A stretch of DNA of 56,092 nucleotides from Chloroflexota bacterium (GCA_028874795.1 JAPPHT010000009.1:1-56092), one strand, 5' to 3'. Positions 44,199 to 53,096 are shown, counted from the stretch's first letter. A program made the numbers and translations. The notes: generated by a model from the letters alone, not told the origin.

Positions 44199-45107
44199 TT
44201 ATTCCTTCTCTTCCTCGGCGGGACCGGTGAGCTTGCCGAGAAACTCCTCGACGGAGGGCGGGAGCGGTGGGAGGTCCTTCTTCTCCTCGGCCTGCCTCTG
44301 CTGCTCCCGCCTGCCACGCCTCGCGTCGTAATCGGACTCCAGCCGTTCGACGAGCGACTTCACCTGGGCGTTCCGCTGCATCTCGGCGGTGACGCGCGCG
44401 TACTGCTGCGTGTCGCGCTGGCTGACGGCGTACTCGGCAGGGAAGCCATACAGGGTGCAGAGCACCTGGAGCATCTTGGAGCGGCCCGCGAAATCGGCCT
44501 CGAGTTCCACGTAGTGTGGGAGCCTGCACATGAGCATCATGTTGTCTATGCCGCGTTCGCCGATGCGGTCGCCCACCATGTTCATGATGGACGTGGGCCC
44601 CTGGTACGGCCTGCGCCGGTTGCCCTCCACGCCTTCGACGTCCTCCAAGGGCTGTCCGTTGAGGGTGCCCATCACCAGGAGCGGTCGAGTGTGTGGGACA
44701 GCGTCGTACATCGCGCCGATGCGGCAGAAGCGGTCGACATTGAGATACGAGATGACTTCGACCAGCGCGTCGATGTACTCCTCCGCGTTGGAGTGCGGCT
44801 CCAGCATGTGGAGGAAGATGAAGTCGTGCCCTCCGAGGCCGGTCGCCCAGCGCATGTCCGCGTTGGGGACGCGCATCTTGCGCTTGCCGTCCTCGTAGTA
44901 GACAACCGGGCGGTAGCGTGTGAAGTCAAAGTAGTGTCCCGGCTTCGCGAGCGTGCCCAGATCACGGGCCCGCATGTACCGCTCCAGCCGCTCGATGCTC
45001 AGGGAGCCCACGCTTCCGGCGTCGATCCACGGCGTCAGAGAGGCGATGATATGGGGCGACCGCAACTCAGGCAGAGGCTCTTGTAGCTCGAACTCGCCGA
45101 CTCTCAT
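44199..45107 (-). CDS. PAC2 family protein
   Basis: PAC2 proteins share a fold with proteasome assembly chaperones; their bacterial roles are mostly unknown. The 302-residue protein shows SPHIIASLTPWIDAGSVGSL at the start, FDFTRYRPVVYYEDGKRK and later RPYQGPTSIMNMVGDRIGE with MMLMCRLPHYVELEADFAG. The C-terminal ~50 residues are a charged, probably coiled tail (RRGRREQQRQAEEKKDLPPL). It lies between a hypothetical gene and the hydrolase, with gaps above 60 bases on both sides. Confidence 0.85.
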   Translation of the reverse strand: MRVGEFELQEPLPELRSPHIIASLTPWIDAGSVGSLSIERLERYMRARDLGTLAKPGHYFDFTRYRPVVYYEDGKRKMRVPNADMRWATGLGGHDFIFLHMLEPHSNAEEYIDALVEVISYLNVDRFCRIGAMYDAVPHTRPLLVMGTLNGQPLEDVEGVEGNRRRPYQGPTSIMNMVGDRIGERGIDNMMLMCRLPHYVELEADFAGRSKMLQVLCTLYGFPAEYAVSQRDTQQYARVTAEMQRNAQVKSLVERLESDYDARRGRREQQRQAEEKKDLPPLPPSVEEFLGKLTGPAEEEKE

Positions 45108-45182
45108 AGCCCTATGGTGTTCCCCTTTCGTGAGATTTGCAAGTGCTGTGGAGCACCGTAAACCGGGACCCGCGCGCTTGCT

Positions 45183-46052
45183 TCACTCTCCTTGGAGGAA
45201 TCGCATGATGATGCCGGCCACCAACTCCGGTTGATCGCTCTGCACCTGGTGGCCGGCGTTCGGGATCCAGTGGAAGGGGACGTGCGGCAGCATCTTCTCG
45301 AGTTGCCTGCCGTACTCCGGTGAGGCGAAGTGGTCGTTCTCTCCCCACAGGAATATCGTCGGGATGAGTTTCGTCACCCAGGGAAGCGTCTCGCGCATCT
45401 CGTAGCCGATCTTGAGCAGCGGGTCGTTCTGGAACCGCTCGTTCGCTTCCTGGAAGCCCTTGTTCGTTTCCTGCAGTCCCGGCCGCCGCGCGACCTCCAG
45501 CCGCTGGTCGATGACCTGGTCGGTGATGGCCTCGTCGCGGTGGATGATGGCCTTGATGCGCATGCGCATGTCTTCCCGCGTTCCGCCCTGCCCGTAGTTG
45601 GCAGCCAGGTCAGTGCCGGCCATGCGGATGCGCTCTATCCCCATCGCCACCGCGATCGACCCGCTGCCGACCAGCACAATGCGCTCGATCCTGTCCGGAT
45701 GGAGGATGGCGTAGCGCGCCGCCGTCCATGCGCCCTGGGAGTTGCCCATGATCGAGAACCTGTCGAGGCAGAGCGTGTCGACGAAGTCTTCTAGCTGGTC
45801 CACCCTGCTGTGCAGGCCGCGCGGCGTCGGGACCAGGTCTGTGAAGCCATAGCCGCCGACGGCGTCCGGCGCCAGAACGTGGAAGTGCTCGCCCAACGCG
45901 GGCATGATCGTGTGGTTCGCTGAGACGCCGGACTGAGCGTACCCACCGCCGTGCAACTGCACGAGGACCGGACCGTCTCCTCCCGCTTCCACATAATGCG
46001 TGCGGAACGACCCCGTCCTCACCCACCTGGAGCGCCAAGCCTTCTCTGCCAT
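45183..46052 (-). CDS. Alpha/beta hydrolase (C-C bond hydrolase-like)
   Basis: A 289-residue cytoplasmic alpha/beta hydrolase. The oxyanion motif is VLVQLHGGGYAQSG. The nucleophile elbow is GNSQGA, the acid lies in FLWGENDHFASPEY, and the histidine is in IPNAGHQVQSDQP, so the triad is complete. The order and the AGGDGPVLVQLHGGG lead-in resemble meta-cleavage-product hydrolases. I use the ATG at 46052 (MAEKAWRSRW); the frame extends to 46553 over the neighbouring gene. It follows a split ThDP decarboxylase and may act on its product or substrate. Confidence 0.85.
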   Translation of the reverse strand: MAEKAWRSRWVRTGSFRTHYVEAGGDGPVLVQLHGGGYAQSGVSANHTIMPALGEHFHVLAPDAVGGYGFTDLVPTPRGLHSRVDQLEDFVDTLCLDRFSIMGNSQGAWTAARYAILHPDRIERIVLVGSGSIAVAMGIERIRMAGTDLAANYGQGGTREDMRMRIKAIIHRDEAITDQVIDQRLEVARRPGLQETNKGFQEANERFQNDPLLKIGYEMRETLPWVTKLIPTIFLWGENDHFASPEYGRQLEKMLPHVPFHWIPNAGHQVQSDQPELVAGIIMRFLQGE

Positions 46053-46102
46053 CTCTGCATCCTCCGGTAGCGACTGCTTGCCTGTGCCCGACCTCGCGAC
46101 TC

Positions 46103-46684
46103 TTACGGGCTGTTGTCGTCCGTGGGGCCGAAGCTCTTTCTCAAAGCCTTGATCTGCGAAGCCATCGGGACGCCCGCCGACCCCGCCGAGCGATCGTCTT
46201 CCCTGTCGATGACGAGGTTGACCAGCACGGGACCCGGCGTGTCGAGTATCCGCGGGAGCTGCTCCTCGAACTCGTCCCTGGTGCTCACACTGAAGGCGCC
46301 CTGGTACCCGGCCCCGGTTGCCAACACACAGAAGTCGAACACCCCGGCTCCGGGCAGGGGCTGGTTGCCTGTGGTCTCGTGCACGCCGTTCGCGAAGATG
46401 AAGTGGTAGAGGTTCCGCGGCCTGGCGTGGGCGATGCTGACGAGACTGCCCAGTTGCATCAAGAGGCTTCCGTCCCCATCGAGCACGAAGACGTTCCTGT
46501 CCGGGACCGCGAGAGCGAGTCCCAACCCGAGCGACGAAGCGCTTCCCATACACCGCTGCGCGTCGAGATGGTCGAACTCGCCCTGGCCCGCGTTGTGCCA
46601 GGGAACGATGGACTGCATGGTCGCGACGCTGATTGCGCTTCCGCGTCCGTTCGCAAGGACCTCGATGGCTTCCTGCCGTCGCAT
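46103..46684 (-). CDS. ThDP-dependent decarboxylase, pyrophosphate-binding (beta) subunit
   Basis: This is the half of a thiamine-diphosphate decarboxylase that binds the cofactor's diphosphate. The motif FVLDGDGSLLMQLGSL and the following IFANGVHETTG supply the GDG...N Mg-ThDP site. Upstream, QRCMGSASSLGLGLALAVPD is typical. At 193 residues it matches the beta subunit of two-part 2-oxo-acid decarboxylases such as sulfopyruvate or phosphonopyruvate decarboxylase. GGAGGAGG lies upstream of the ATG. The substrate is not determinable. Confidence 0.85.
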   Translation of the reverse strand: MRRQEAIEVLANGRGSAISVATMQSIVPWHNAGQGEFDHLDAQRCMGSASSLGLGLALAVPDRNVFVLDGDGSLLMQLGSLVSIAHARPRNLYHFIFANGVHETTGNQPLPGAGVFDFCVLATGAGYQGAFSVSTRDEFEEQLPRILDTPGPVLVNLVIDREDDRSAGSAGVPMASQIKALRKSFGPTDDNSP

Positions 46685-46729
46685 GACGTCCGTGTCCTCC
46701 TCCCGACCGACAGGGGCCGGACGACCCTG

Positions 46730-47266
46730 TCAGCTCGTCGGCGCTCCGATGATGACTGCGGCGGGACCGGAGTCCCGGTGCGCTCTCTCGAAGGCGGCCG
46801 CGATGTTGCCGATGTCCTCAGGCCCTTCGAGCGGGTAGTGCGGCACGTCCCAGGCTTCGAGCGTCGGGGCGAGCAGCCTGACGGCGCGGTTCCGGCTCTC
46901 CGATGCGGGAAGTCTTACGTCCCGTCCGAATTGGCCCACAAGCATGAGTGTCGGAGCCTGGGCGTCCAGTGTGATCGCCTTGATGGCGTTCAGGGAGGCC
47001 AGGACGCCGTTGTTCTGGATGCACAGCATCGCGTTCACTCCGCCGGCGTAGAGGCCCGCATTGACGCCCATCGCCTCGTCTTCCGTGCACACGGTCAACA
47101 GCCGGGGCTTTTCGAGTTGCGCCAGCAGCTCCAGGACGGTCCGCTGCACCGAGTCCGGAACGGTGATGACATACTCGATGCCCAGGCGCAGTATCTCGTC
47201 CACGACGGCCTGGCCCGGCACCGGGCGTGCCACGGCTTCGTCCTGCGTCGTCAATCTGCTCTCCAA
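46730..47266 (-). CDS. ThDP-dependent decarboxylase, pyrimidine-binding (alpha) subunit
   Basis: The partner half of the split decarboxylase. It contains VVDEILRLGIEYVITVPDSV, the conserved glutamate region LTVCTEDEAMGVNAGLYAGG that activates ThDP, and MLCIQNNGVLASLNAIK. The first start is a TTG at 47266; a second TTG at 47254 has GGAG six bases upstream and may be correct. The gene order alpha-beta-hydrolase on one strand suggests a short catabolic operon together with the tandem Rid gene just upstream. Confidence 0.83.
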   Translation of the reverse strand: MESRLTTQDEAVARPVPGQAVVDEILRLGIEYVITVPDSVQRTVLELLAQLEKPRLLTVCTEDEAMGVNAGLYAGGVNAMLCIQNNGVLASLNAIKAITLDAQAPTLMLVGQFGRDVRLPASESRNRAVRLLAPTLEAWDVPHYPLEGPEDIGNIAAAFERAHRDSGPAAVIIGAPTS

Positions 47267-47282
47267 CCGTGCGTGCGGCGCT

Positions 47283-48458
47283 TCATCGAGCCCCCGCAGT
47301 GCCCACCAACGCTACCTCGACGCCTTCTTCCAGTTCGGCTCCGGCGACACCGATTGCGGGGCAGTCATTCCCGAAGACGTTCTTCGCGATCTCGATGAAC
47401 TCGTCCTCGAAATAGATGTCCCGCAGGTGTACCTCTATCGACAGCGTTCGGTCCATGCTCGTCCCGGCGCGCGCCAGGACCGCTTCCAGGCAGCGCAGGG
47501 CCTGGCGGGCCTGAGCCCGCTTGTCCGCGCACAGTTCGGGCAGCAACGCGCCCGAGTCCGCGTCCCGGTTGCCGGCGAGGCTGCTGACGAAGACGAGGTC
47601 GCTCGCGATAACCGCCTCCGCCACGTCCGTGTCGTGGGGCGCCCAGCGGACCTCCTTGTCCACTCCGGGCGCCACGGCGACCCCTCCCAGTTGGATGAGC
47701 CGGTTGGCCAGTTCCCCCAGCGCCAGCGCGAAATGGGCGAAGGGGATGCGGCCGCCGAACATCTCCTTGGTACACGTCCGGAAGGAGCGGGCGTCCTCGA
47801 CGTTCCTGCGGAACCCGGCGTCCAGGCGCACGAAGTCCGTCAATGGAGCGGGCACCTCGTCCATGTAAGAACGCAGCGTCTCGAAGTTGTTGAAGTGTTG
47901 GCGCCGGAACGCGTCAGGGGCGTTGATGGGCACCTCCTCGCCCGTGAACGGGTTGGCGAACCCGCCAACGCCGAACGCGTAGAGGAAGTCGCCGGCCCGG
48001 ACGAGCCGTGCCGATTGCCCGCGCCGGGGTTGGGGGACCACTATCTGCCTGGGGACGTCGCGCGTGAGACCGATCGCCATGGCGGTGATGGCGTTGAAGT
48101 CCGCCATCTTTGCCTGCGCGCCCCAGGCGACCGCTTCCGAGTGTCCAACCTCGCCGAAGTGGTCCGGCCAGACTGCCATGCGCTTGAGGCTCCACTCCTG
48201 GCCGCTGGTGAAATGCAGTATGCGAATGATGCTGTCGCCGCCCATCCCGGCGCGCTCCAGGCGACGCCGGATCCGGCCGAAGGCGTTTTGGCACTGTTCG
48301 ATCGGCTTGTAGACGAGGTCGAATTGAAGCTCCTCCGTCTCCGGGTCGCGGCAGCCGTCGGAACCCGAGAGGAACAGGTGAGGGCCGTACCGGACGAGGG
48401 CAGGGAATCCCCGGCCTCGCTCGTCCCACAGCAGTATCTCTTTGTCAGCCACAGGCAT
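47283..48458 (-). CDS. Tandem Rid (YjgF/RidA-like) protein
   Basis: Rid proteins hydrolyse reactive enamine/imine intermediates or act in amide catabolism. The 391 residues contain two Rid-like halves. The first is about residues 20-130 (HLFLSGSDGCRDPETEELQF, AFGRIRRRLERAGMGGDSII). The second is about 280-388 (DLVFVSSLAGNRDADSG, ARQALRCLEAVLARAGTSMD, VEVALVGTAG). The middle may be a degenerate third unit. The catalytic Arg typical of RidA is not clearly placed in either half. Its position beside decarboxylase and monooxygenase genes suggests clean-up or a hydrolysis step in the same pathway. Confidence 0.75.
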   Translation of the reverse strand: MPVADKEILLWDERGRGFPALVRYGPHLFLSGSDGCRDPETEELQFDLVYKPIEQCQNAFGRIRRRLERAGMGGDSIIRILHFTSGQEWSLKRMAVWPDHFGEVGHSEAVAWGAQAKMADFNAITAMAIGLTRDVPRQIVVPQPRRGQSARLVRAGDFLYAFGVGGFANPFTGEEVPINAPDAFRRQHFNNFETLRSYMDEVPAPLTDFVRLDAGFRRNVEDARSFRTCTKEMFGGRIPFAHFALALGELANRLIQLGGVAVAPGVDKEVRWAPHDTDVAEAVIASDLVFVSSLAGNRDADSGALLPELCADKRAQARQALRCLEAVLARAGTSMDRTLSIEVHLRDIYFEDEFIEIAKNVFGNDCPAIGVAGAELEEGVEVALVGTAGAR

Positions 48459-48479
48459 TCTCCCTGGCGTGAGTCGTGT

Positions 48480-48785
48480 TCAGACCGCGGACTCCGGCGC
48501 CAACTGTTCCGCCTCCAGGTTGTAGAAGTCCTGGACGACCTCGACGTACGGCGTGTCGCCCGCGGGACCGGCGCCTCTGGAGGCCTCACGATAGGCTGAG
48601 AAGGACGGCTCGTCGTCCCAGCCGGTTATCGTGACGAGCTTGTGATCGTTCTCCGCAGCGACCGTGCGGTACCGGAACACGAAGCCGGAGGACGCTCTCA
48701 TCCGGTCGCCGTTGGCGTCGAGGCGTTCTTTGGCCTCGTCCAGCCTTCCGGATTTGATCAGATGGGTGCCGACTACGAGGAACAT
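48480..48785 (-). CDS. Antibiotic-biosynthesis-monooxygenase (ABM) domain protein
   Basis: A 101-residue dimeric alpha/beta barrel of the ABM type, which includes cofactor-free monooxygenases and heme-degrading enzymes. Visible elements are MFLVVGTHLIKSGRLDEAKE, SGFVFRYRTVAAENDHKLVT and TGWDDEPSFSAYREASRG, the usual W..e..f..h pattern. The ATG at 48785 follows GGAGGGTG. It lies between the amidohydrolase and the tandem Rid gene, 21 bases from the latter. Confidence 0.8.
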   Translation of the reverse strand: MFLVVGTHLIKSGRLDEAKERLDANGDRMRASSGFVFRYRTVAAENDHKLVTITGWDDEPSFSAYREASRGAGPAGDTPYVEVVQDFYNLEAEQLAPESAV

Positions 48786-48835
48786 GGACGCACCCTCCCT
48801 TCGGTTTATCGGGTCCCGCTTGTGAGGCGTGAGGC

Positions 48836-49996
48836 TCAGGCCCCGTTCTGGTCCGGGCCCTTGATGTTGAAGAAGGCGGCGGTCCTGTCCCACACGACCG
48901 TGCGCTTGAGCGCCGGGTCCATGCCAGCGAACATCTCGTCCAGCGTGCGCTCTGAGTACGGCCACGTGCCCTGCTCGTGGGGGTAGTCGCTGCCCCAGAC
49001 GGCGCTGTCGCAGATGTAGTAGTCCGGGTCGGCCAGCATCTTGGTGCCCAGAAAGTCTTCCTCGAACGTAAAGGTGATCTGTCGCTTGATGTACTCGCTC
49101 GGCATCAGGGTGAGGTGGACGTCGGACTGCGGCTCCGCGGCGTTCAGGTAGCGCTGCTCCATCGTCCTGTCCATCCACTGGATGTCGAACGGGATCCACC
49201 CGAGCCGGCATTCGCCGAAGGAGTAGCGGAGGTTGGGGTGGCGCTCGAACACGCCGCTGAAGATCAGCTGCGCCAGATAGGGCGAGATCGACTTGGGGGC
49301 CTGCGGATAGTGAGCGAGCCGCGCTCCGCGGCGGTAGGGCGGCCGCGGCGTGCCCTTCTTGTCGCCGACATGGGAGCAGATCACGATCCCGGTCTCTTCA
49401 GCCGCGGTCCACAAGGGCTCCCATGTCTCTTCGAAGATGGGTTCGGGAATGTCGAAGAGCACAAACTCGACGGCCTTCGCTCCCTTGTCCGCCATGCGGT
49501 AGACCTCAGGGGCGCAGAGCTCCGGGAAGCTCGCTGTCAGCGTTGGGAGGACGATCAGCCGGTCGGGGCTCGCCGCCGAAAGCTCGAGCACCCAGTCGTT
49601 GTGGATCTCCCAGTAGGCCTTCTCCAGTTCCGGGTCCCTGAACGTCTCCTTGCGCGTGTTGCCCGTGTAGAAGACGCCGGCGTAGGTGCCGTCCATGTCC
49701 ATGTGCCGGAGCATGATGTCCGGGTCCGACCCGAACTTGCCCTCTTCGACCTCGATGACGAGCGCATCCGCTGCGCGGCTCGCCCGGAAGTGTGTCCTGG
49801 CGTGTTTGGCCCTGTCGTTGCCGTCCGCGGCGGCAGCGTGGAGGTCTCCCTCCCACTCCCACATCGTGCCCTTGTCCGTCTCGACGACCTTCGGGCCTAT
49901 GTCGCGGAGCCTTGCCGGCAATCGACTCTGGAAGAGGTCGCCCGGGTACCAGACGTCACTCAGGTGGTTGTCTGCCGAAAGGTTGGTGTACTCCAT
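48836..49996 (-). CDS. Amidohydrolase-2 family protein (ACMSD/OHCU-like decarboxylase or hydrolase)
   Basis: A TIM-barrel metal-dependent enzyme, 386 residues from ATG 49996 (AAGGAGG upstream). It begins NLSADNHLSDVWYPGDLFQS, where the usual HxH of strand 1 is reduced to Asp-Asn-His. ICSHVGDKKGT supplies the next histidine. HPNLRYSFGECRLGWIPFDI and AVWGSDYPHEQGTWPYS supply the late Glu and the conserved Asp of this branch. Relatives decarboxylate aromatic acids or hydrolyse ring products. The substrate is unknown, but the context is catabolic. Confidence 0.85.
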   Translation of the reverse strand: MEYTNLSADNHLSDVWYPGDLFQSRLPARLRDIGPKVVETDKGTMWEWEGDLHAAAADGNDRAKHARTHFRASRAADALVIEVEEGKFGSDPDIMLRHMDMDGTYAGVFYTGNTRKETFRDPELEKAYWEIHNDWVLELSAASPDRLIVLPTLTASFPELCAPEVYRMADKGAKAVEFVLFDIPEPIFEETWEPLWTAAEETGIVICSHVGDKKGTPRPPYRRGARLAHYPQAPKSISPYLAQLIFSGVFERHPNLRYSFGECRLGWIPFDIQWMDRTMEQRYLNAAEPQSDVHLTLMPSEYIKRQITFTFEEDFLGTKMLADPDYYICDSAVWGSDYPHEQGTWPYSERTLDEMFAGMDPALKRTVVWDRTAAFFNIKGPDQNGA

Positions 49997-50196
49997 AGCC
50001 GGTGCCTCCTTCGCCACCTGACCATCGAACCATCCGCCTCCGTCACCCACTGGTCCCAGCCGGTCCATGCCCTCTCGCGACCGGACTCTCCCCCTCCGGC
50101 ACGGTGCCCATGGGGAGTGGCCGCAACGTACCATCGGCCCCTGGGCGTGTCAACGCGAGGCAGCCCGTTCGAGCGAGGGGAGACGCCGCTGTGGCG

Positions 50197-52515
50197 CTAC
50201 CTCTGCGCTTCCCGCGTGGCGCGCCAGACGCGCTCCGGGGTGAACGGGATGTCCACCATGGGCGCGCCGATCTGGCGCAGCGCGTCGTGGACGGCGTTGG
50301 CGAGGGCGGCGGGACTCGCGCACGACGGCATCTCGCCGATGCCGCGCACGCCCATCGCGCCGTTCTTCGCTTCTGTCGCATGGGTCTCGACGACCATGTG
50401 CGGCAGGTCTTCCGCCAGTGGCATCGCGTAGTCCATGAACGACCACTCGCGCGGGCGGCCGTCGTCCGCGTAGGAGACGGCCTCGCACATCGCCTCGCCG
50501 AAGCCCTGCACGACGCCGCCGTGGATCTGGCCCTCCACGATGAGCGGGTTGACGAGGTTGCCGACGTCGTGCACGGCAACGAAGTCGCGGACCCGAACGT
50601 CTCCCGAGTCCCGGTCGATCTCCACGTAGGCGATGTGCGTAGCGAACGCGAAGCTTCCCGGCGGCAGCGTGTAGGTCGAGTAGTGGCGGAAGCCGCCGTC
50701 CGCGCTCCCCGCCATACCGGCGAGCCTGCCGAGCGGCACCGTACGGGACGGGTCCGATCGGGAGACCGCGGCACCGCCTTCGAGCGCGACGTCGTCCGCA
50801 GGCGTTTCGAGCAGGTGGGATGCCGCGTCGACCAGCTTCTCACGGGCCTGCTGCGCGGTCTGGTAGACAGCGTGTCCGCCGATGACGAGCCCCCGGCTCG
50901 CGTAGGTGCCCGCGCCGGGCCCGAATGGCACGATGGCCTCCGTGTCGCCGTGGAGGACGCTTACCTCGTCCGGCGCCACGCCAAGCGCGTCCGCCGTTAT
51001 CTGGGCGAACGTTGTCGCGTTGCCCTGCCCGTGGGGTGAGATATCCGTAGTGAGCCGGACGAGGCCGTCCTCGTCAACCTCGACCGCGGCGGCGCTGGAT
51101 CGCGCCGCGTCGCCTCCCGTGCCACCCGAGCCCTTCGTGGAGAGAGCGATGCCGAGCCCAACGGTGCGCCCCTCGCTCCGCTCGCGGTCGCGCCGCGCCA
51201 CGAGGTCGCCGTACCCGGCGACCTCAAGTGCCCGGTCGAGGACCGGCTCGTAATCGCCGTCCACGTAGGGCGTGCCGGAGGCGGTCGTATACGGGAACCG
51301 GTCCGGAGGGATGAGGTTGCGGCGGCGCAGTTCGACGGGGTCGATGCCGAGTTCCTCGCCGACGAGGTCGAGGATGCGCTCCATGCAGAAGGTGCCCTCC
51401 GGCTGTCCCGCGCCGCGGTAGGACGTGATGGGAGGGCGATTCGTCATCAGGCAGACCTGCTCACCGTCGTACGCGGGGACGTGGTACGGGCCGGTGAGAC
51501 GCTTCGCCGCGTTGTCCGGCGATGTGAACGCGCCGCTGATCCAGTACGCGCCAAGGTCGGACAGGAACTGCGCCCGGATCCCCAGGACGAGACCGTCGTT
51601 CGTCACCGCCGCCTGCACGTGCGCTTCCAGCCCGCGCGCGTGTGACGAGTGGATGTTCTCGCTGCGCTCCTCCACCCACTTCACGGGCCGCTGCAGCCGC
51701 ATCGCCAGGAGGATGGCGGCGACCTCCTCCGGGTAGACATGGTGCTTGTGCCCGAACCCGCCGCCCACGTCCGGCGTTATGACGCGCACGTGGCCCGGCA
51801 AGGTGATCGCCTCCTCGATGTGGTGGGCAGTGTCGTGCGGCGACTGGTTGGACGACCAGAACGTGAGGTCGCCGGACTCGTCGAACCGGGCGATGCACCC
51901 GCGACCTTCCATCGGCATCGGCGCGAGGCGCGGTATGACGAATGATCCCTCGACGACCCTGTCGGCGGCGGCGAACGCACCATCCACGTCGCCGTCGCCC
52001 GTGCGCTGCGACGCTCCGACATTCGATCCGATAGCGGGATGCATGGTCGGGTAGCCGCCTTCCGCCGCGCGCCGCAGGTCGTTGATCGCCTCCAGCGGCT
52101 CGTAGACGACCTCGACACGCGCCGCGGCGTCCGCGGCTTGGGCGGCGGTCTCCGCCGCCACGGCGGCGATGGGCTGCCCGGCGTAGAGCGCCCGCCCGAG
52201 CGCGAGGATGGGGTGCGCGCCACCCCGATTGACCTGCAACCCCGGCCTGCCGATGCTCTCCAGCACGGCGCCCTCTTCGACGTCGTCCGCGGTAATGACG
52301 GCGAGCACGCCCGGCATGCCGAGCGCCGCGCTCGCGTCGATGCGATCGATGCGCGCGTGGGCGTGCGGGCTGCGGACGATGGCGGCGTGCGCCATGCCCG
52401 GGAGCGTCATGTCGGCGATGAAGGCGCCGTCGCCGCGCAGCAGGCGGTCGTCCTCGAATCGGAGGATGCTGCGCCCTGTCCAGGGCGAGCCGGTGTAGGG
52501 AGCTTTCGTAGTCAT
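50197..52515 (-). CDS. Molybdopterin-binding subunit of a xanthine dehydrogenase/CoxL-like hydroxylase
   Basis: The large subunit of molybdenum hydroxylases, which oxidise aromatic heterocycles, aldehydes or CO. The 772 residues begin GRSILRFEDDRLLRGDGAFI. Motifs include GGGFGHKHHVYPEEVAAI, the active-site loop TSYRGAGQPEGTF and the C-terminal glutamate in GVRGIGEMPS. The SYRGAG loop matches the form-II/hydroxylase type, not the Cys-containing loop of true CO dehydrogenase. No FAD or 2Fe-2S subunit gene is adjacent, which is unusual. Copy B of the repeat element begins ~58 bases upstream of its start. Confidence 0.92.
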   Translation of the reverse strand: MTTKAPYTGSPWTGRSILRFEDDRLLRGDGAFIADMTLPGMAHAAIVRSPHAHARIDRIDASAALGMPGVLAVITADDVEEGAVLESIGRPGLQVNRGGAHPILALGRALYAGQPIAAVAAETAAQAADAAARVEVVYEPLEAINDLRRAAEGGYPTMHPAIGSNVGASQRTGDGDVDGAFAAADRVVEGSFVIPRLAPMPMEGRGCIARFDESGDLTFWSSNQSPHDTAHHIEEAITLPGHVRVITPDVGGGFGHKHHVYPEEVAAILLAMRLQRPVKWVEERSENIHSSHARGLEAHVQAAVTNDGLVLGIRAQFLSDLGAYWISGAFTSPDNAAKRLTGPYHVPAYDGEQVCLMTNRPPITSYRGAGQPEGTFCMERILDLVGEELGIDPVELRRRNLIPPDRFPYTTASGTPYVDGDYEPVLDRALEVAGYGDLVARRDRERSEGRTVGLGIALSTKGSGGTGGDAARSSAAAVEVDEDGLVRLTTDISPHGQGNATTFAQITADALGVAPDEVSVLHGDTEAIVPFGPGAGTYASRGLVIGGHAVYQTAQQAREKLVDAASHLLETPADDVALEGGAAVSRSDPSRTVPLGRLAGMAGSADGGFRHYSTYTLPPGSFAFATHIAYVEIDRDSGDVRVRDFVAVHDVGNLVNPLIVEGQIHGGVVQGFGEAMCEAVSYADDGRPREWSFMDYAMPLAEDLPHMVVETHATEAKNGAMGVRGIGEMPSCASPAALANAVHDALRQIGAPMVDIPFTPERVWRATREAQR

Positions 52516-52572
52516 GCGCGGATTCTAACGGCGTTTCTCATGACTGCACAGGACAGGGTTGAGAGGTGGGAC

Positions 52573-52869
52573 ATCAAGGTGGCCAATCGTCTCCGAATCC
52601 TGGCCATCTTAATCGCTTCTCACGAGTAAACCGAGCAGTCAATCTGGCCACTTGGCCACCTTAATCGAGGGCATTTCCAAGGCCACGGCCTGCTTCCCGC
52701 GATCAAGGGGGCAAGGCGGCCATACAAAACAAAGTCTGGCGACGGAGCCATAGACTTCGTTGATAGCTGAGGACTCGAGCTATAGGCGCGGTCTATAGGT
52801 GCAGCGTGGGCGACGGTCATGCACCCAGCGTAGCGGACGCGGGGTCGACCGGGTAAGGGGCGGATGTCA
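52573..52869 (+). repeat. Two-copy non-coding element, copy B
   Basis: Co-linear with 19197-19482. Scaffold blocks are ACGAGTAAACC (52622-52632), AAGGCCACGGCCTGCTTCC (52679-52697), ACGGTCATGCA (52813-52823) and GTAAGGGGCGGATGTCA (52853-52869). The short repeats here are ATCAAGGTGGCCAAT (52573), TGGCCATCTTAATCG (52601), TTGGCCACCTTAATCG (52652) and GATCAAGG...GGCGGCCAT (52701-52722), in the same places and orientations as in copy A but with a different motif. A hairpin ATAGCT/AGCTAT is near 52763-52783. No coding frame fits. Confidence 0.8.
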
Positions 52870-53096
52870 CAGGACGAGGCAAGAGAGACAACAAGGTCTG
52901 TCGTCCCGGCCGAGGAGAATACGTGTCGTTGGGCCCCTTGCGGGTCTCAACGGAGCACGGGGCCGGCGAGCCTGGACCGCAGGGAGCGGACCGCGGGCAC
53001 TCACTTGCAGACGCGATAACGCTACTCTAGGATACCGAACGCCTCGTAGTCTCCGCCGGTGTTAGTCGAGTCTGACGACTGGAACAGGAGGACGGT
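52870..53096. other. Intergenic stretch upstream of the thiolase-like gene
   Basis: Nothing coding or structured is recognised between the repeat element and the thiolase-like gene. The ribosome site AGGAGGACGGT lies at its right end. A promoter must be here, but no well-spaced hexamer pair stands out. Confidence 0.4.
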
